Shown here: positions 53,452-60,573 of the stretch, in pieces | How the letters are laid out: each line of letters begins with the position of its first letter | Numbering within the stretch: the first letter of the stretch is position 1 | Source: Nocardioides sp. GY 10113 | GTDB lineage: Bacteria > Actinomycetota > Actinomycetes > Propionibacteriales > Nocardioidaceae | Assembly: GCF_004919105.1 (NCBI RefSeq) | Contig: NZ_STGK01000017.1 | Location: forward strand, 1-64,000 | Direction: 5' to 3' | DNA length: 64,000 nucleotides | Position numbers and translations under genes: made by a program | Notes under the pieces: generated by a model | Told to the model about the DNA's origin: nothing | The model's database searches: none | Seen by the model: the letters and a program-made list of their open reading frames with translations, nothing else

Positions 53452-53847
53452 CTAGTCCTTCTTGTCGCGGATGGCCTCGACGCCGAGCTTGACCAGCGCC
53501 AGCGGGACCAGCAGCGTCGCGAGCGCCGTGACCAGCCAGACGATCACCGTCGCCGCGATCCAGGTCGCGAACCCGTCGATCATGAGCGAGTCGTTGATCA
53601 GCGTGGCGACGACGAGCGCGATCAGGGTTGCCAGCAGGGCCGTGCCGCCGAGGAACGCCGAGGCGTGCAGGGCCGCCTGCTTGGTGACGAACGGCAGGAT
53701 CACCGCCTGCACGACCGAGTAGACGACGACCACGACCAGGAAGCCGGTCGCGTCGAGGGTCATGTCCTTCAGCAGCAGGGTGGCGACCAGGATGCCGACG
53801 GCCGACGAGACGAGGAAGACCAGAACTCTCCAGAACAGACGGACCAT
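53452..53847 (-). CDS. Phage holin superfamily IV-like membrane protein
   Basis: The product is 131 residues with four hydrophobic helices (about 5-25, 33-55, 62-85 and 95-120) and ends in charged AIRDKKD. Such proteins are common actinobacterial chromosomal genes related to the mycobacterial phage-holin-4 family; there is no prophage around it. Function unknown. ATG 53847 has AGGAG 6 nt upstream. Its stop is 5 bp before the proposed exonuclease start, so the two are probably co-transcribed. Confidence 0.82.
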   Translation of the reverse strand: MVRLFWRVLVFLVSSAVGILVATLLLKDMTLDATGFLVVVVVYSVVQAVILPFVTKQAALHASAFLGGTALLATLIALVVATLINDSLMIDGFATWIAATVIVWLVTALATLLVPLALVKLGVEAIRDKKD

Positions 53848-54044
53848 GCCTACTCCTGTGCTGACCTGCGCCGCAGCGGGCGGGCGCGTGGATGTGTGCC
53901 TCATTCCTACCAGGCCCGCGCCGCGGTTGTCGTGAGCCGTGCGCGGGCCGCCCACCAGGCGGTCGGGGTTTGCCGCGGGGGGGCGTCGGGTAGAGGACTG
54001 GTGTCCGATGTTGTGACCAGGAAGCCGATCAGGAAGGAGCGGTC

Positions 54045-54239
54045 ATGTCGTTCGCAGACAAGGCCAAGAACACCGCCGAGGACCTGGCAGGCAAGGCCAA
54101 GGAAGCCGCCGGGAAGGCGAAGGGCGACGAGGAGCTCGAGGTCGAGGGCAAGGCCGACCAGTCCGAGGCGTCCGTAAAGAAGGCCGGGGAGAGCGTCAAG
54201 GACGCTGGCAAGAACGTGAAGGACGCGTTCAAGGGCTGA
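54045..54239 (+). CDS. CsbD family stress protein
   Basis: This 64-residue, Lys/Ala/Glu/Asp-rich, fully helical protein is typical of the CsbD family (KAKNTAEDLAGKAKEAAGKA, then VEGKADQSEASVKKAGESVKD). Members are abundant general-stress proteins without known enzymatic activity. ATG 54045 follows AGGAAGGAG. A perfect 32-bp palindrome after the stop is its terminator. Confidence 0.92.
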   Translation: MSFADKAKNTAEDLAGKAKEAAGKAKGDEELEVEGKADQSEASVKKAGESVKDAGKNVKDAFKG

Positions 54240-54257
54240 CCCCCGGCGATCAGCATC

Positions 54258-54289
54258 GATGCCCGCCGCGCGATCGCGCGGCGGGCATC
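54258..54289 (+). terminator. Terminator hairpin after the CsbD gene
   Basis: GATGCCCGCCGCGCGA is followed directly by its reverse complement TCGCGCGGCGGGCATC, a perfect 32-bp palindrome 19 bp after the stop. Its 3' arm merges into the 15-bp tandem repeat that follows. Confidence 0.88.
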
Positions 54290-54342
54290 GTCATGTCGGG
54301 CATCGTCATGTCGGGCCTCGTCGTGTCGGGACTCGTCATGTC
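54283..54342. repeat. 15-bp tandem repeat, four units
   Basis: GGGCATCGTCATGTC occurs at 54283-54297 and 54298-54312, followed by GGGCCTCGTCGTGTC and GGGACTCGTCATGTC to 54342. The first unit overlaps the 3' arm of the CsbD terminator, which suggests the repeat grew from the hairpin end by slippage. Confidence 0.85.
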
Positions 54343-54406
54343 CGGGGCGGTCGACGAGTCCGCGGTGGCCGGGCACCGACGCCAGCCGGGTTCCGGTGCG
54401 GTGGGG

Positions 54407-54740
54407 GTCGTGTGTCCAGGGACCCGCTATGCCGGGGTGTGGGGCACACGACGCGAGTTGGGTTCCGGTGCGGTGGGGGTCGTGTGTCCAGGGACCCGCT
54501 ATGCCGGGGTGTGGGGCACACGACGCGGGTTGGGTTCCGGTGCGGTGGGGGTCGTGTGTCCAGGGACCCGCTATGCCGGGGTGTGGGGCACACGACGCGA
54601 GCCGGGTTCCGGTGCGGTGGGGGGCGTGTGTCCAGGGACCCGCTATGCCGGGGTGTGGGGCACACGACGCGAGCCAGGTTCTGGCGTGGGAGGGGTTGTG
54701 TGTCCAGGAACCCGCTATCCCTATGCCTCAGGCACACGAC
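54407..54740. repeat. Tandem array of 46-bp palindromes, 72-bp period
   Basis: Five copies of a 46-bp imperfect palindrome start at 54407, 54479, 54551, 54623 and 54695, a period of exactly 72 bp. Arms are GTCGTGTGTCCAGGGACCC and GGGGCACACGAC, with CTATGCCGG in the centre; the last copy has CTCAGGCACACGAC as right arm, as in the array at 1006-1302. The intervening 26 bp (GCGAGTTGGGTTCCGGTGCG-type) are also conserved, so this is not a CRISPR array. It lies between the CsbD and DoxX genes. Frames across it give an artificial repeated peptide. The rest of 54343-54840 shows nothing else. Confidence 0.9.
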
Positions 54741-54840
54741 TGGCGCAGGCGCACGCCCCCGACCGGCAACCGACAGACCGTCCGCCGTCTCCGCCCCACG
54801 GACCCTCGGCCCGCGGTGGGGCGGAGGCGTGGCGGCAGCG

Positions 54841-55323
54841 TCAGATCGGGAGCGCGTCGTGGGCGCTCTCGGTGGCAGAGCTGACCTTCTTGGCGGCCTT
54901 CCGGCCGGCCCGGCGGGCGCCGTTGAAGAAACCCTGCAGCGCGAGCGTGGTGCCGGCGCCGACCAGCCAGACGTCCTTGGCCAGCGGGGTGCCGGCCTCC
55001 GTCGGACGCAGGGAGCCGGGCTTCCGCATCCCGGGCACCTGGAGATAGAGGTTGAGCAGCCCGGCGCCGAACGCGGCGAGCGCGGTGCCGGCCAGCGCGG
55101 ACGGGACCTTCGGGAACAGCAGGGCACCGCCGAGCGCGACCTCGCCGCAGCCGAGCACCTTGGTCAGGGTCGCGGGCTGCACGCCCTGGAGCTGGGGGTA
55201 CGCCGTCGATGCGAAGCCGTGCAGCTGCTGCGCGGTCTCCTCGTCGGCGTTGAGCTTGTTGAGCCCGGAGTTGAGGATGAACGCGCCCGTCGCGGCGCGG
55301 AGCGGTGCGTGGGTGAGGTTCAT
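54841..55323 (-). CDS. DoxX family membrane protein
   Basis: The 160-residue protein resembles DoxX: helix 1 with FILNSGLNKL (about 15-25), then LTKVLGCGEVALGGALLFP (about 52-70), PSALAGTALAAFGAGLLNLYLQVPGMRKPG and a last helix at about 118-135. The C-terminus is Lys/Arg/Ala-rich and cytosolic. DoxX proteins are linked to redox and thiol-stress complexes in mycobacteria. On the minus strand TAGGCT lies six nucleotides before ATG 55323, so a leaderless message is predicted. Confidence 0.85.
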   Translation of the reverse strand: MNLTHAPLRAATGAFILNSGLNKLNADEETAQQLHGFASTAYPQLQGVQPATLTKVLGCGEVALGGALLFPKVPSALAGTALAAFGAGLLNLYLQVPGMRKPGSLRPTEAGTPLAKDVWLVGAGTTLALQGFFNGARRAGRKAAKKVSSATESAHDALPI

Positions 55324-55329
55324 GTCGTG

Positions 55330-55335
55330 AGCCTA
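55330..55335 (-). promoter_or_regulatory. -10 element for a leaderless mRNA
   Basis: Read on the minus strand, TAGGCT, six nucleotides, ATG 55323 of the DoxX gene. The same hexamer and spacing precede glnA2 and the gene at 43881. Confidence 0.6.
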
Positions 55336-55370
55336 TGCCGCCAGCGCGGTGTTCAAACCTCGGTCGGGAC

Positions 55371-55376
55371 TAGGGT
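55371..55376 (+). promoter_or_regulatory. -10 element for a leaderless mRNA (7-nt spacing)
   Basis: TAGGGT is followed by seven nucleotides and GTG 55384 of the DUF4031 gene; no ribosome site is present. Only 36 bp separate it from the divergent DoxX -10 element. Confidence 0.5.
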
Positions 55377-55383
55377 GCGACGG

Positions 55384-55716
55384 GTGACCGTGCTGATCGA
55401 TCCGCCTCAGGTGCCGTGGCGGGGCAGGCTCTGGTCGCACCTGGCCTCGGACGAGTCCTACGAGGAGCTGCACGCCTTCGCCGCTGCGCTCGGCGTTCCG
55501 CCTCGCGCCTTCGACGGCGACCACTACGACGTCCCCGCGGAGGCGTTCGAGGCGGCGGTGGCGGCCGGCGCCCAGGTGGTGCGCAGCCGCGACCTGGTAC
55601 GTCGCCTCACCGCTGCCGGGCTCCGCCGGCGCAAGCGCGCCGTCGAGGTCTCGGTCGAGGTCGAGATCGAGGTGGTCGAGACGGTCGAGATCCGTGTCGA
55701 CCGCGGCCACCCCTGA
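55384..55716 (+). CDS. DUF4031 family protein
   Basis: The product is 110 residues. The N-terminal ~80 match DUF4031: VLIDPPQVPWRGRLWSHLAS, DESYEELHAFAAALGVPPRAF and FDGDHYDVP. The conserved D-H/W residues suggest an enzyme or nucleic-acid-related fold, but no function is established. After residue 85 an acidic Val/Glu repeat (VEVSVEVEIEVVETVEIRV) forms the tail, encoded by GTCGAG-type repeats and probably not part of the fold. GTG 55384 is the first start; transcription is divergent from DoxX. Confidence 0.82.
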   Translation: MTVLIDPPQVPWRGRLWSHLASDESYEELHAFAAALGVPPRAFDGDHYDVPAEAFEAAVAAGAQVVRSRDLVRRLTAAGLRRRKRAVEVSVEVEIEVVETVEIRVDRGHP

Positions 55717-55781
55717 CGCGCCCTCACCGAGCCCGGAGCCCGAGTCCGGAGCCCGAGCCCGCCGACAGTCCGTCCCCGGCC

Positions 55782-57308
55782 TCAGCCCGCCGCCGCCCGG
55801 AGGGTCGCGGCGATCACCCCTGGCGTCTCGGCGGGGTCGATCACGTCGTCGATCTCGAAGACCCGCGCCACGTTGAGCGCGTGGGCATGGCGCCGCATCG
55901 CCGCGGTGTGCTCGGCGACCGCCGCCTCGCGATCATCCTCGGGCAGCGCGGCCAGCTCCTTGGCCATCGACAGCCGTACGGCGCCCTCGAGGCCCATCGG
56001 GCCCAGGTGCGCCCCGGGCCAGGCGACGGTCAGCAGCGGGCGGTGGGTGCTGCCGCCCAGCATCGCCTGCGCGCCCAGCCCGTAGCCGCGGCGCAGCACC
56101 ACGCCGACCAGCGGCACGGTCAGCCGCGACCCGGCGGTGACCATCCGGGAGGACTCCCGGACCAGTCCGGTGCGCTCGGCCTCGGGGCCGACCATGAAGC
56201 CCGGGGTGTCGACCAGCGAGACCACCGGCAGCCGCCAGCGCTCGCACAGGCCGAGGAAGTCGGCGGCCTTCGTCGAGGCGTCCGCGGTGAGCGCACCGGC
56301 GAGGTGGGTCGACTGGTTGGCCATGACTCCCACGGCGATCCCGTCGACGCGGGCGAAGGCGGTCACCAGCTCGGGCGCCCAGGCCTCGCGCAGCCAGGTC
56401 ACGCTGCCCTCGTCGCACATCGCCTCGACCACCGGCCGCACGTCGAACGCCTCGCGGTCGTTGTCCGGCAGCATCGTGCGCAGTGCCGCCGGGTCACCGC
56501 CGGCGCCCTCGAGCTCGGGCCAGCCCGTGTAGGCCAGGAGTCGCCGTACGACGTCGACGGCCTCCTCCTCGTCGTCGACCACCACGTCCAGCACGCCGTT
56601 GGCGGCCTGCTCCTCGACCGGGCCGATCTCCTCGGGGGCGAACTGGCCGAGGCCGCCGCCCGCGATCATCGCGGGCCCGGCCATGCCGAGGTTCGCGTCC
56701 GGCGTGGCCACCCGCAGGTCGGCGCACCCGGCGAGCACCGCGTTCCCGGCGAAGCAGCGGCCGGAGACGACCGCGATGCGCGGGGCCGCCCCCTGCAGCT
56801 CGCTCCAGAGGGCGAAGGAGCCGACGTCGAGCGCGGAGACGAGCGGGATGTCGACGTCGCCGGGCCGGCCGCCTCCGCCCTCGGTGAAGAAGACCACCGG
56901 GAGCCCCATTCGTCCGGCCACCTCGATCAGCCGGTCGGACTTGCGGTGGCCGCGCATCCCCTGGGTGCCGGCCATCACCAGATAGTCGTAGGAGAGCACC
57001 GCGCACGGACGGCCGCCGACGGTGGCGGTGCCGCCGATGATGCCGTCGGCCGGCGTCTCGGTGACCAGCTCGGCGAGGTGGCGGCGCTGCTCCTGCGCGG
57101 CGGTGACGAACCGGCCGTACTCCACGAACGAGCCGGCATCGACCAGGTCCGCGATGTTCTCCCGAGCGGTACGCCGACCGGCGGCGTGCCAGCGTGCGAC
57201 CTTGTCGGGACGGGCGGCGTCGGTGGTGAGGTGGCGGCGGGCGAGCAGCTCGGTCAGGCCCTCGGCGGGCTGGCTGTCCGGAACGGCGTCGGGTGTGGCG
57301 TCGGTCAC
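55782..57308 (-). CDS. Acyl-CoA carboxylase beta subunit (carboxyltransferase)
   Basis: This 508-residue protein has two crotonase-like carboxyltransferase halves. In the first are GRRTARENIADLVDAGSFVEYG (read in parts) and SYDYLVMAGTQGMRGHRKSDRL; in the second, WLREAWAPELVTAFARVDGI, SLVDTPGFMVGPEAE and VLRRGYGLGAQAMLGG. It transfers CO2 from carboxybiotin to an acyl-CoA such as acetyl- or propionyl-CoA. No alpha (biotin) subunit is adjacent. GTG 57308 (MTDATPDAV) is chosen as the start; in-frame GTG 57383 would add 25 residues, and neither has a clear ribosome site. It is divergent from the KAS III gene. Confidence 0.9.
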   Translation of the reverse strand: MTDATPDAVPDSQPAEGLTELLARRHLTTDAARPDKVARWHAAGRRTARENIADLVDAGSFVEYGRFVTAAQEQRRHLAELVTETPADGIIGGTATVGGRPCAVLSYDYLVMAGTQGMRGHRKSDRLIEVAGRMGLPVVFFTEGGGGRPGDVDIPLVSALDVGSFALWSELQGAAPRIAVVSGRCFAGNAVLAGCADLRVATPDANLGMAGPAMIAGGGLGQFAPEEIGPVEEQAANGVLDVVVDDEEEAVDVVRRLLAYTGWPELEGAGGDPAALRTMLPDNDREAFDVRPVVEAMCDEGSVTWLREAWAPELVTAFARVDGIAVGVMANQSTHLAGALTADASTKAADFLGLCERWRLPVVSLVDTPGFMVGPEAERTGLVRESSRMVTAGSRLTVPLVGVVLRRGYGLGAQAMLGGSTHRPLLTVAWPGAHLGPMGLEGAVRLSMAKELAALPEDDREAAVAEHTAAMRRHAHALNVARVFEIDDVIDPAETPGVIAATLRAAAG

Positions 57309-57490
57309 CAGGACATCCAACACCGCGCGCGCCGGTGCCGCCGGGGCTGTCCGGATCTCTGCCGGAGGTGACCCAGGCCGCACGCGTCCACGTTCTGCGC
57401 ACCGTGGCGCGGCCGCCTCGGTGCCACGGAAGTAGCCTGGGAGACAGCCGTCACACCGCGGTCACGCCGTCGTCACCCACAGGAGACACC

Positions 57491-58495
57491 ATGTCGAAGA
57501 TCAGCCAGCGCCCCGGAGCGGCGGCCACCGCGATGCTGGGTCTCGGCATCTACCGGCCCGAGCGGGTGGTGACCAACGCGGAGATCTGCGAGGTGCTGGA
57601 CTCCAGCGACGAGTGGATCCAGTCCCGGACCGGGATCCAGCGCCGACGGTTCGCCCGTGAGGACGAGACGGTGATCGACATGGGTGTCGCGGCGGCGGAG
57701 GACGCCCTCAAGGCCGCCGGCATCACCGCCGACCAGATCGGCGCGGTGATCGTCGCGTCGACCACGCAGGGGCAGCACACGCCGCACGCTGCGCCGATGC
57801 TGGCCGACCGGCTCGGCTCCAGGGCCGCCTCGTTCGACGTCTCGGCCGGCTGCGCGGGCTTCTGCCACGCGCTCTCGGTCGCCTCGGACCTGGTCCGCGG
57901 CGGCAGCGCCGAGTACGCGCTGGTCGTCGGCGTCGAGAAGGTCAGCGACTTCCTGGACCCGACCGACCGGTCGACGGCGATGATCTTCGCCGACGGGGCC
58001 GGCGCGGTCGTGGTGGGGCCGGCCGACGAGCCCGGCATCGGTCCCGTGGCCTGGGGCTCGGACGGCAGCCAGTCGCAGGTGATCCGGCAGGAGCCGCGCT
58101 GCCGCCAGGTCGAGCACGACCAGCAGCCGGTGATCGCGATGGAGGGGCAGGCGGTCTTCCGCTGGGCGCCGTTCAAGATGGCCGACGTGGCCCGCGAGGC
58201 CGTCGCCAGCGCCGGCCTCGAGCTCGCCGATCTCGACGCGTTCGTCCCGCACCAGGCCAACATGCGGATCACCGACACCCTGGTCCGCAACCTCAAGCTC
58301 CCCGAGGGCATCCCGGTGGCCCGCGACATCGCCGACACCGGCAACACCTCCGCGGCCTCGGTGCCGCTCGCGATCGAGCGGATGGTTCGCGACGGCGAGG
58401 CGAAGCCGGGTGACACGGCGCTGCTCATCGCCTTCGGTGCCGGGCTGAGCTACGCCGGCCAGGTGGTCACCCTGCCGCCGGTCGCCGGCCTCTGA
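57491..58495 (+). CDS. fabH: 3-oxoacyl-[ACP] synthase III (KAS III)
   Basis: The 334-residue enzyme condenses an acyl-CoA primer with malonyl-ACP to start fatty acid or polyketide chains. The Cys-His-Asn triad is visible in VSAGCAGFCHA (about residue 121), FVPHQANMRI (about 256) and DTGNTSAASVP (about 286). Length and the WIQSRTGIQRRRFA motif fit FabH. It may be the housekeeping KAS III or a paralogue; no other fab genes adjoin it. ATG 57491 has AGGAGA 5 nt upstream; TAGCCT near 57435 is a possible -10. Confidence 0.93.
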   Translation: MSKISQRPGAAATAMLGLGIYRPERVVTNAEICEVLDSSDEWIQSRTGIQRRRFAREDETVIDMGVAAAEDALKAAGITADQIGAVIVASTTQGQHTPHAAPMLADRLGSRAASFDVSAGCAGFCHALSVASDLVRGGSAEYALVVGVEKVSDFLDPTDRSTAMIFADGAGAVVVGPADEPGIGPVAWGSDGSQSQVIRQEPRCRQVEHDQQPVIAMEGQAVFRWAPFKMADVAREAVASAGLELADLDAFVPHQANMRITDTLVRNLKLPEGIPVARDIADTGNTSAASVPLAIERMVRDGEAKPGDTALLIAFGAGLSYAGQVVTLPPVAGL

Positions 58496-58556
58496 GGCAC
58501 GGCGACCGGGGTCTCGCGGCCAGCTCCGGCGGTACCTCGACCGCCGGAGGCGGCGC

Positions 58557-59294
58557 TCACGCCTTGTGCGGGATCTGGTTGACGGTGCCGCCGTCCATCA
58601 CGAACTCCGACCCGGTGGCGTACGACGACTCGTCGCTGGCCAGGAACAGCACGAACGAGGCCACCTCCTCCGGCTGGCCGGGGCGGCCGAGCGGGATCGG
58701 GATCATGTCGTCGGGAATGCCCTCGGTGATCGGGGTCCTGATCAGGCCGGGGTGTAGCGAGTTCACCCGGACGCCGTGCGGCGCGAGCTCCATCGCGACC
58801 GACTTGGTCAGGCCGCGCAGGCCCCACTTGGACGCGACGTAGCCGTGCGCCCAGGGGGTGCCGCGCAGCCCCTCGATCGAGGAGACGTTGATGATCGAGC
58901 CGCCCCCGGCGGCGATCATGGCGTCCGCGCAGGCGCGCATGCCCAGGAACGGACCCGTGAGGTTCACGTCGAGGATCTGCTGCCACTTGTCCATCTTGAA
59001 GCGCTGCAGCTGGCCGCCGTTGGCGATGCCGGCGTTGTTGACCAGGACGTCGAGTCGGCCGAGCTCGGCGGTCGCCACGGCGAGCGCGGCCGACCAGTCC
59101 TCCTCGTCGGTGACGTCGAGGTGCACGTAGCGCGCGGCGTGACCGAGCTCGTCGGCCAGCGCCTTGCCCTCGGCGTCGAGGATGTCGCCGATCACGACGC
59201 TCGCGCCCTCCGCGACGAGCGCCCGCGCGCTGGCGGCGCCGATCCCGCCGGAGCCACCGGTGACCAGCGCCACCTTTCCCTGGACACGTCCCAT
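58557..59294 (-). CDS. SDR family NAD(P)-dependent oxidoreductase (3-alpha/20-beta-hydroxysteroid dehydrogenase-like)
   Basis: The product is 245 residues. The cofactor turn is TGGSGGIG (about 12-19), the structural motif is NNAG (about 87) and the catalytic Ser, Tyr and Lys are in NVSSIEG and YVASK (about 150). The sequence resembles actinobacterial enzymes annotated as 3-alpha(or 20-beta)-hydroxysteroid or glucose-type dehydrogenases; Asp40 in IGDILDAEG suggests NAD preference. It lies downstream of a gene with a KstR-like operator, 55 bp away and on the same strand, so it may belong to the same sterol-type regulon. Confidence 0.9.
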   Translation of the reverse strand: MGRVQGKVALVTGGSGGIGAASARALVAEGASVVIGDILDAEGKALADELGHAARYVHLDVTDEEDWSAALAVATAELGRLDVLVNNAGIANGGQLQRFKMDKWQQILDVNLTGPFLGMRACADAMIAAGGGSIINVSSIEGLRGTPWAHGYVASKWGLRGLTKSVAMELAPHGVRVNSLHPGLIRTPITEGIPDDMIPIPLGRPGQPEEVASFVLFLASDESSYATGSEFVMDGGTVNQIPHKA

Positions 59295-59349
59295 GGATTC
59301 CTCGTTCCTCTCGGTGCTGCTGGCTGGATCAGTGGGTGCAGTGGGTGGA

Positions 59350-60435
59350 TCAGTCGTTCAGGGTGGTGGCGAAGATGCCCTTCGCGGTGCCGAACGGAAG
59401 GTCGAGCACGGTCCGGATGCCCGGCTCCGCGGCGACCACGTCGGGGATCGCGTTCACCACGCGACCGGCGCCCGCCGCGATCGCCGCGTAGTTGTGGTCG
59501 CCCTTCGCGCTGGTCGGGCACACCTCGACCCGGTACGACGGCTCGCCGGTGATCTCGACCCGGTAGGAGCCGCCCTCCTGGGCCGCCTGCGGCCAGTCGG
59601 GACGCAGGTCGGGGCGCAGCCGGGTGGTGTGGTCGACCACCAGCACCTCGCGCCCGCCGACCACGCCGGTGATGGTGAACCGGACCGCGGCGACGGTGCC
59701 CTTCGCGATGTGCCCGGCGGCGACGTCGAACGCCTCGGGCGCCGGCTCCTGCTCGAACCACTCGGTGATCTCGTCCAGCTCCAGCCCGAAGCCCGTGGCG
59801 AGCTGGCGCAGGGTGACGCCCCAGGCCGAGGCGAGCATGCCCGGCTGGAACAGCATCGGCAGGTCGCCCGGCTCGCGGCCGAAACCCATCACGTCGAACA
59901 TCACCGGCCCGCCGTCGTACGTCGCGTAGTCCGCGATCTCGGAGCATCGGATCTGCTGCACCGACTGGCAGGTGGAGGCGATCGCGAAGGGGAGGAGGTC
60001 GTTGGCCCAGCCGGGGTCGACGCCGCTGACGAAGAGGCTGACGCCCCGCTCGCGGCAGGTCTGCTCCAGTGGGTCGATCATCGACCCCGGCAGGAGGCCC
60101 CAGGGGTAGATGAGGGGGACGGGGGAGGTGGCGACCACGTTGGCGCCGGCCGCCAGGCATCGCTCCAGGTCGCCGATCGCCTCGAAGAACCGGGTCTCGG
60201 CCAGCGCGCAGTAGACGACGCAGTCCGGGGCCAGCGCGAGCGCCGCGTCGAGGTCGTCCCCGGCCAGCACGCCGGTCGCGACGCCGGCCCCGGCCAGGTC
60301 GCCCGCGTCGCGGCCGACCTTCTCGGGATCGGAGACGACCAGCCCGACCAGCTCGAACCGCGGGTCGGCGATCAGCTGCCCCAGGGCGATCCGGCCCACG
60401 TTCCCCGTGGCCACGTGCACGACCCGAACAGCCAC
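59350..60435 (-). CDS. Dihydrodipicolinate reductase-like NAD(P)-dependent dehydrogenase
   Basis: The 361-residue protein has an N-terminal Rossmann fold (VVHVATGNVGRIALGQLI, about 4-22) and a C-terminal domain as in DapB/2,4-diaminopentanoate-dehydrogenase-like enzymes, a large actinobacterial group often encoded among steroid and lipid catabolism genes. Substrate unknown. Its promoter region holds a perfect TAGAACGCGTTCTA palindrome (60495-60508) matching the KstR motif and a second palindrome beside it. The stop is followed by GTGGGTGGATCAGT-type short repeats before the SDR gene. Confidence 0.82.
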   Translation of the reverse strand: MAVRVVHVATGNVGRIALGQLIADPRFELVGLVVSDPEKVGRDAGDLAGAGVATGVLAGDDLDAALALAPDCVVYCALAETRFFEAIGDLERCLAAGANVVATSPVPLIYPWGLLPGSMIDPLEQTCRERGVSLFVSGVDPGWANDLLPFAIASTCQSVQQIRCSEIADYATYDGGPVMFDVMGFGREPGDLPMLFQPGMLASAWGVTLRQLATGFGLELDEITEWFEQEPAPEAFDVAAGHIAKGTVAAVRFTITGVVGGREVLVVDHTTRLRPDLRPDWPQAAQEGGSYRVEITGEPSYRVEVCPTSAKGDHNYAAIAAGAGRVVNAIPDVVAAEPGIRTVLDLPFGTAKGIFATTLND

Positions 60436-60476
60436 GCGATCCTCCTCGACCCGGTGGCGGGCAGGGCCCCGCCGAT

Positions 60477-60492
60477 CTGGACAGGTGTCCAG
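60477..60492. promoter_or_regulatory. Palindrome CTGGACA-GG-TGTCCAG
   Basis: A 16-bp inverted repeat with 7-bp arms lies 41 bp upstream of the minus-strand ATG at 60435, immediately next to the KstR-like box. It may be a second operator, for a TetR-type regulator. It overlaps the likely promoter of the gene at 59350. Confidence 0.6.
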
Positions 60493-60494
60493 AT

Positions 60495-60508
60495 TAGAAC
60501 GCGTTCTA
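60495..60508. promoter_or_regulatory. KstR-like operator
   Basis: TAGAACGCGTTCTA is a perfect 14-bp palindrome that fits the KstR consensus (TNNAACNNGTTNNA), which represses cholesterol catabolism genes in mycobacteria and rhodococci. It lies 60 bp upstream of the dehydrogenase gene at 59350 (minus strand). No kstR gene is in the window. Confidence 0.68.
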
Positions 60509-60551
60509 CTCGGCGTGCAAGGCCTTCGCCGACGGGACGCGATGCATCCGC

Positions 60552-60557
60552 TACCGT
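60552..60557 (+). promoter_or_regulatory. -10 element for a leaderless mRNA
   Basis: TACCGT, six nucleotides, ATG 60564. The predicted transcript start lies inside the SOS box that overlaps the start codon. Confidence 0.55.
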
Positions 60558-60573
60558 TCGAACATGCGTTCGT
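60558..60573 (+). promoter_or_regulatory. LexA (SOS) box over the start codon
   Basis: TCGAACATGCGTTCGT matches the actinobacterial SOS consensus TCGAAC-N4-GTTCGA at all but the last base. It begins right after the TACCGT -10 element and covers the ATG at 60564, so LexA should block transcription directly and DNA damage should induce the gene. Confidence 0.8.

Noticed and set aside
53452..53847. Prophage signal from the holin-like protein
   Set aside because: No other phage genes, integrase or attachment sites nearby; this family is a common chromosomal membrane protein in Actinobacteria.
54259..55716. Long open frame encoding a repeated GGGRVSRDPLCRGVGHTT-type peptide
   Set aside because: It is the translation of the 72-bp non-coding palindrome array and then runs into the DUF4031 gene; only the final part from GTG 55384 is a credible gene.
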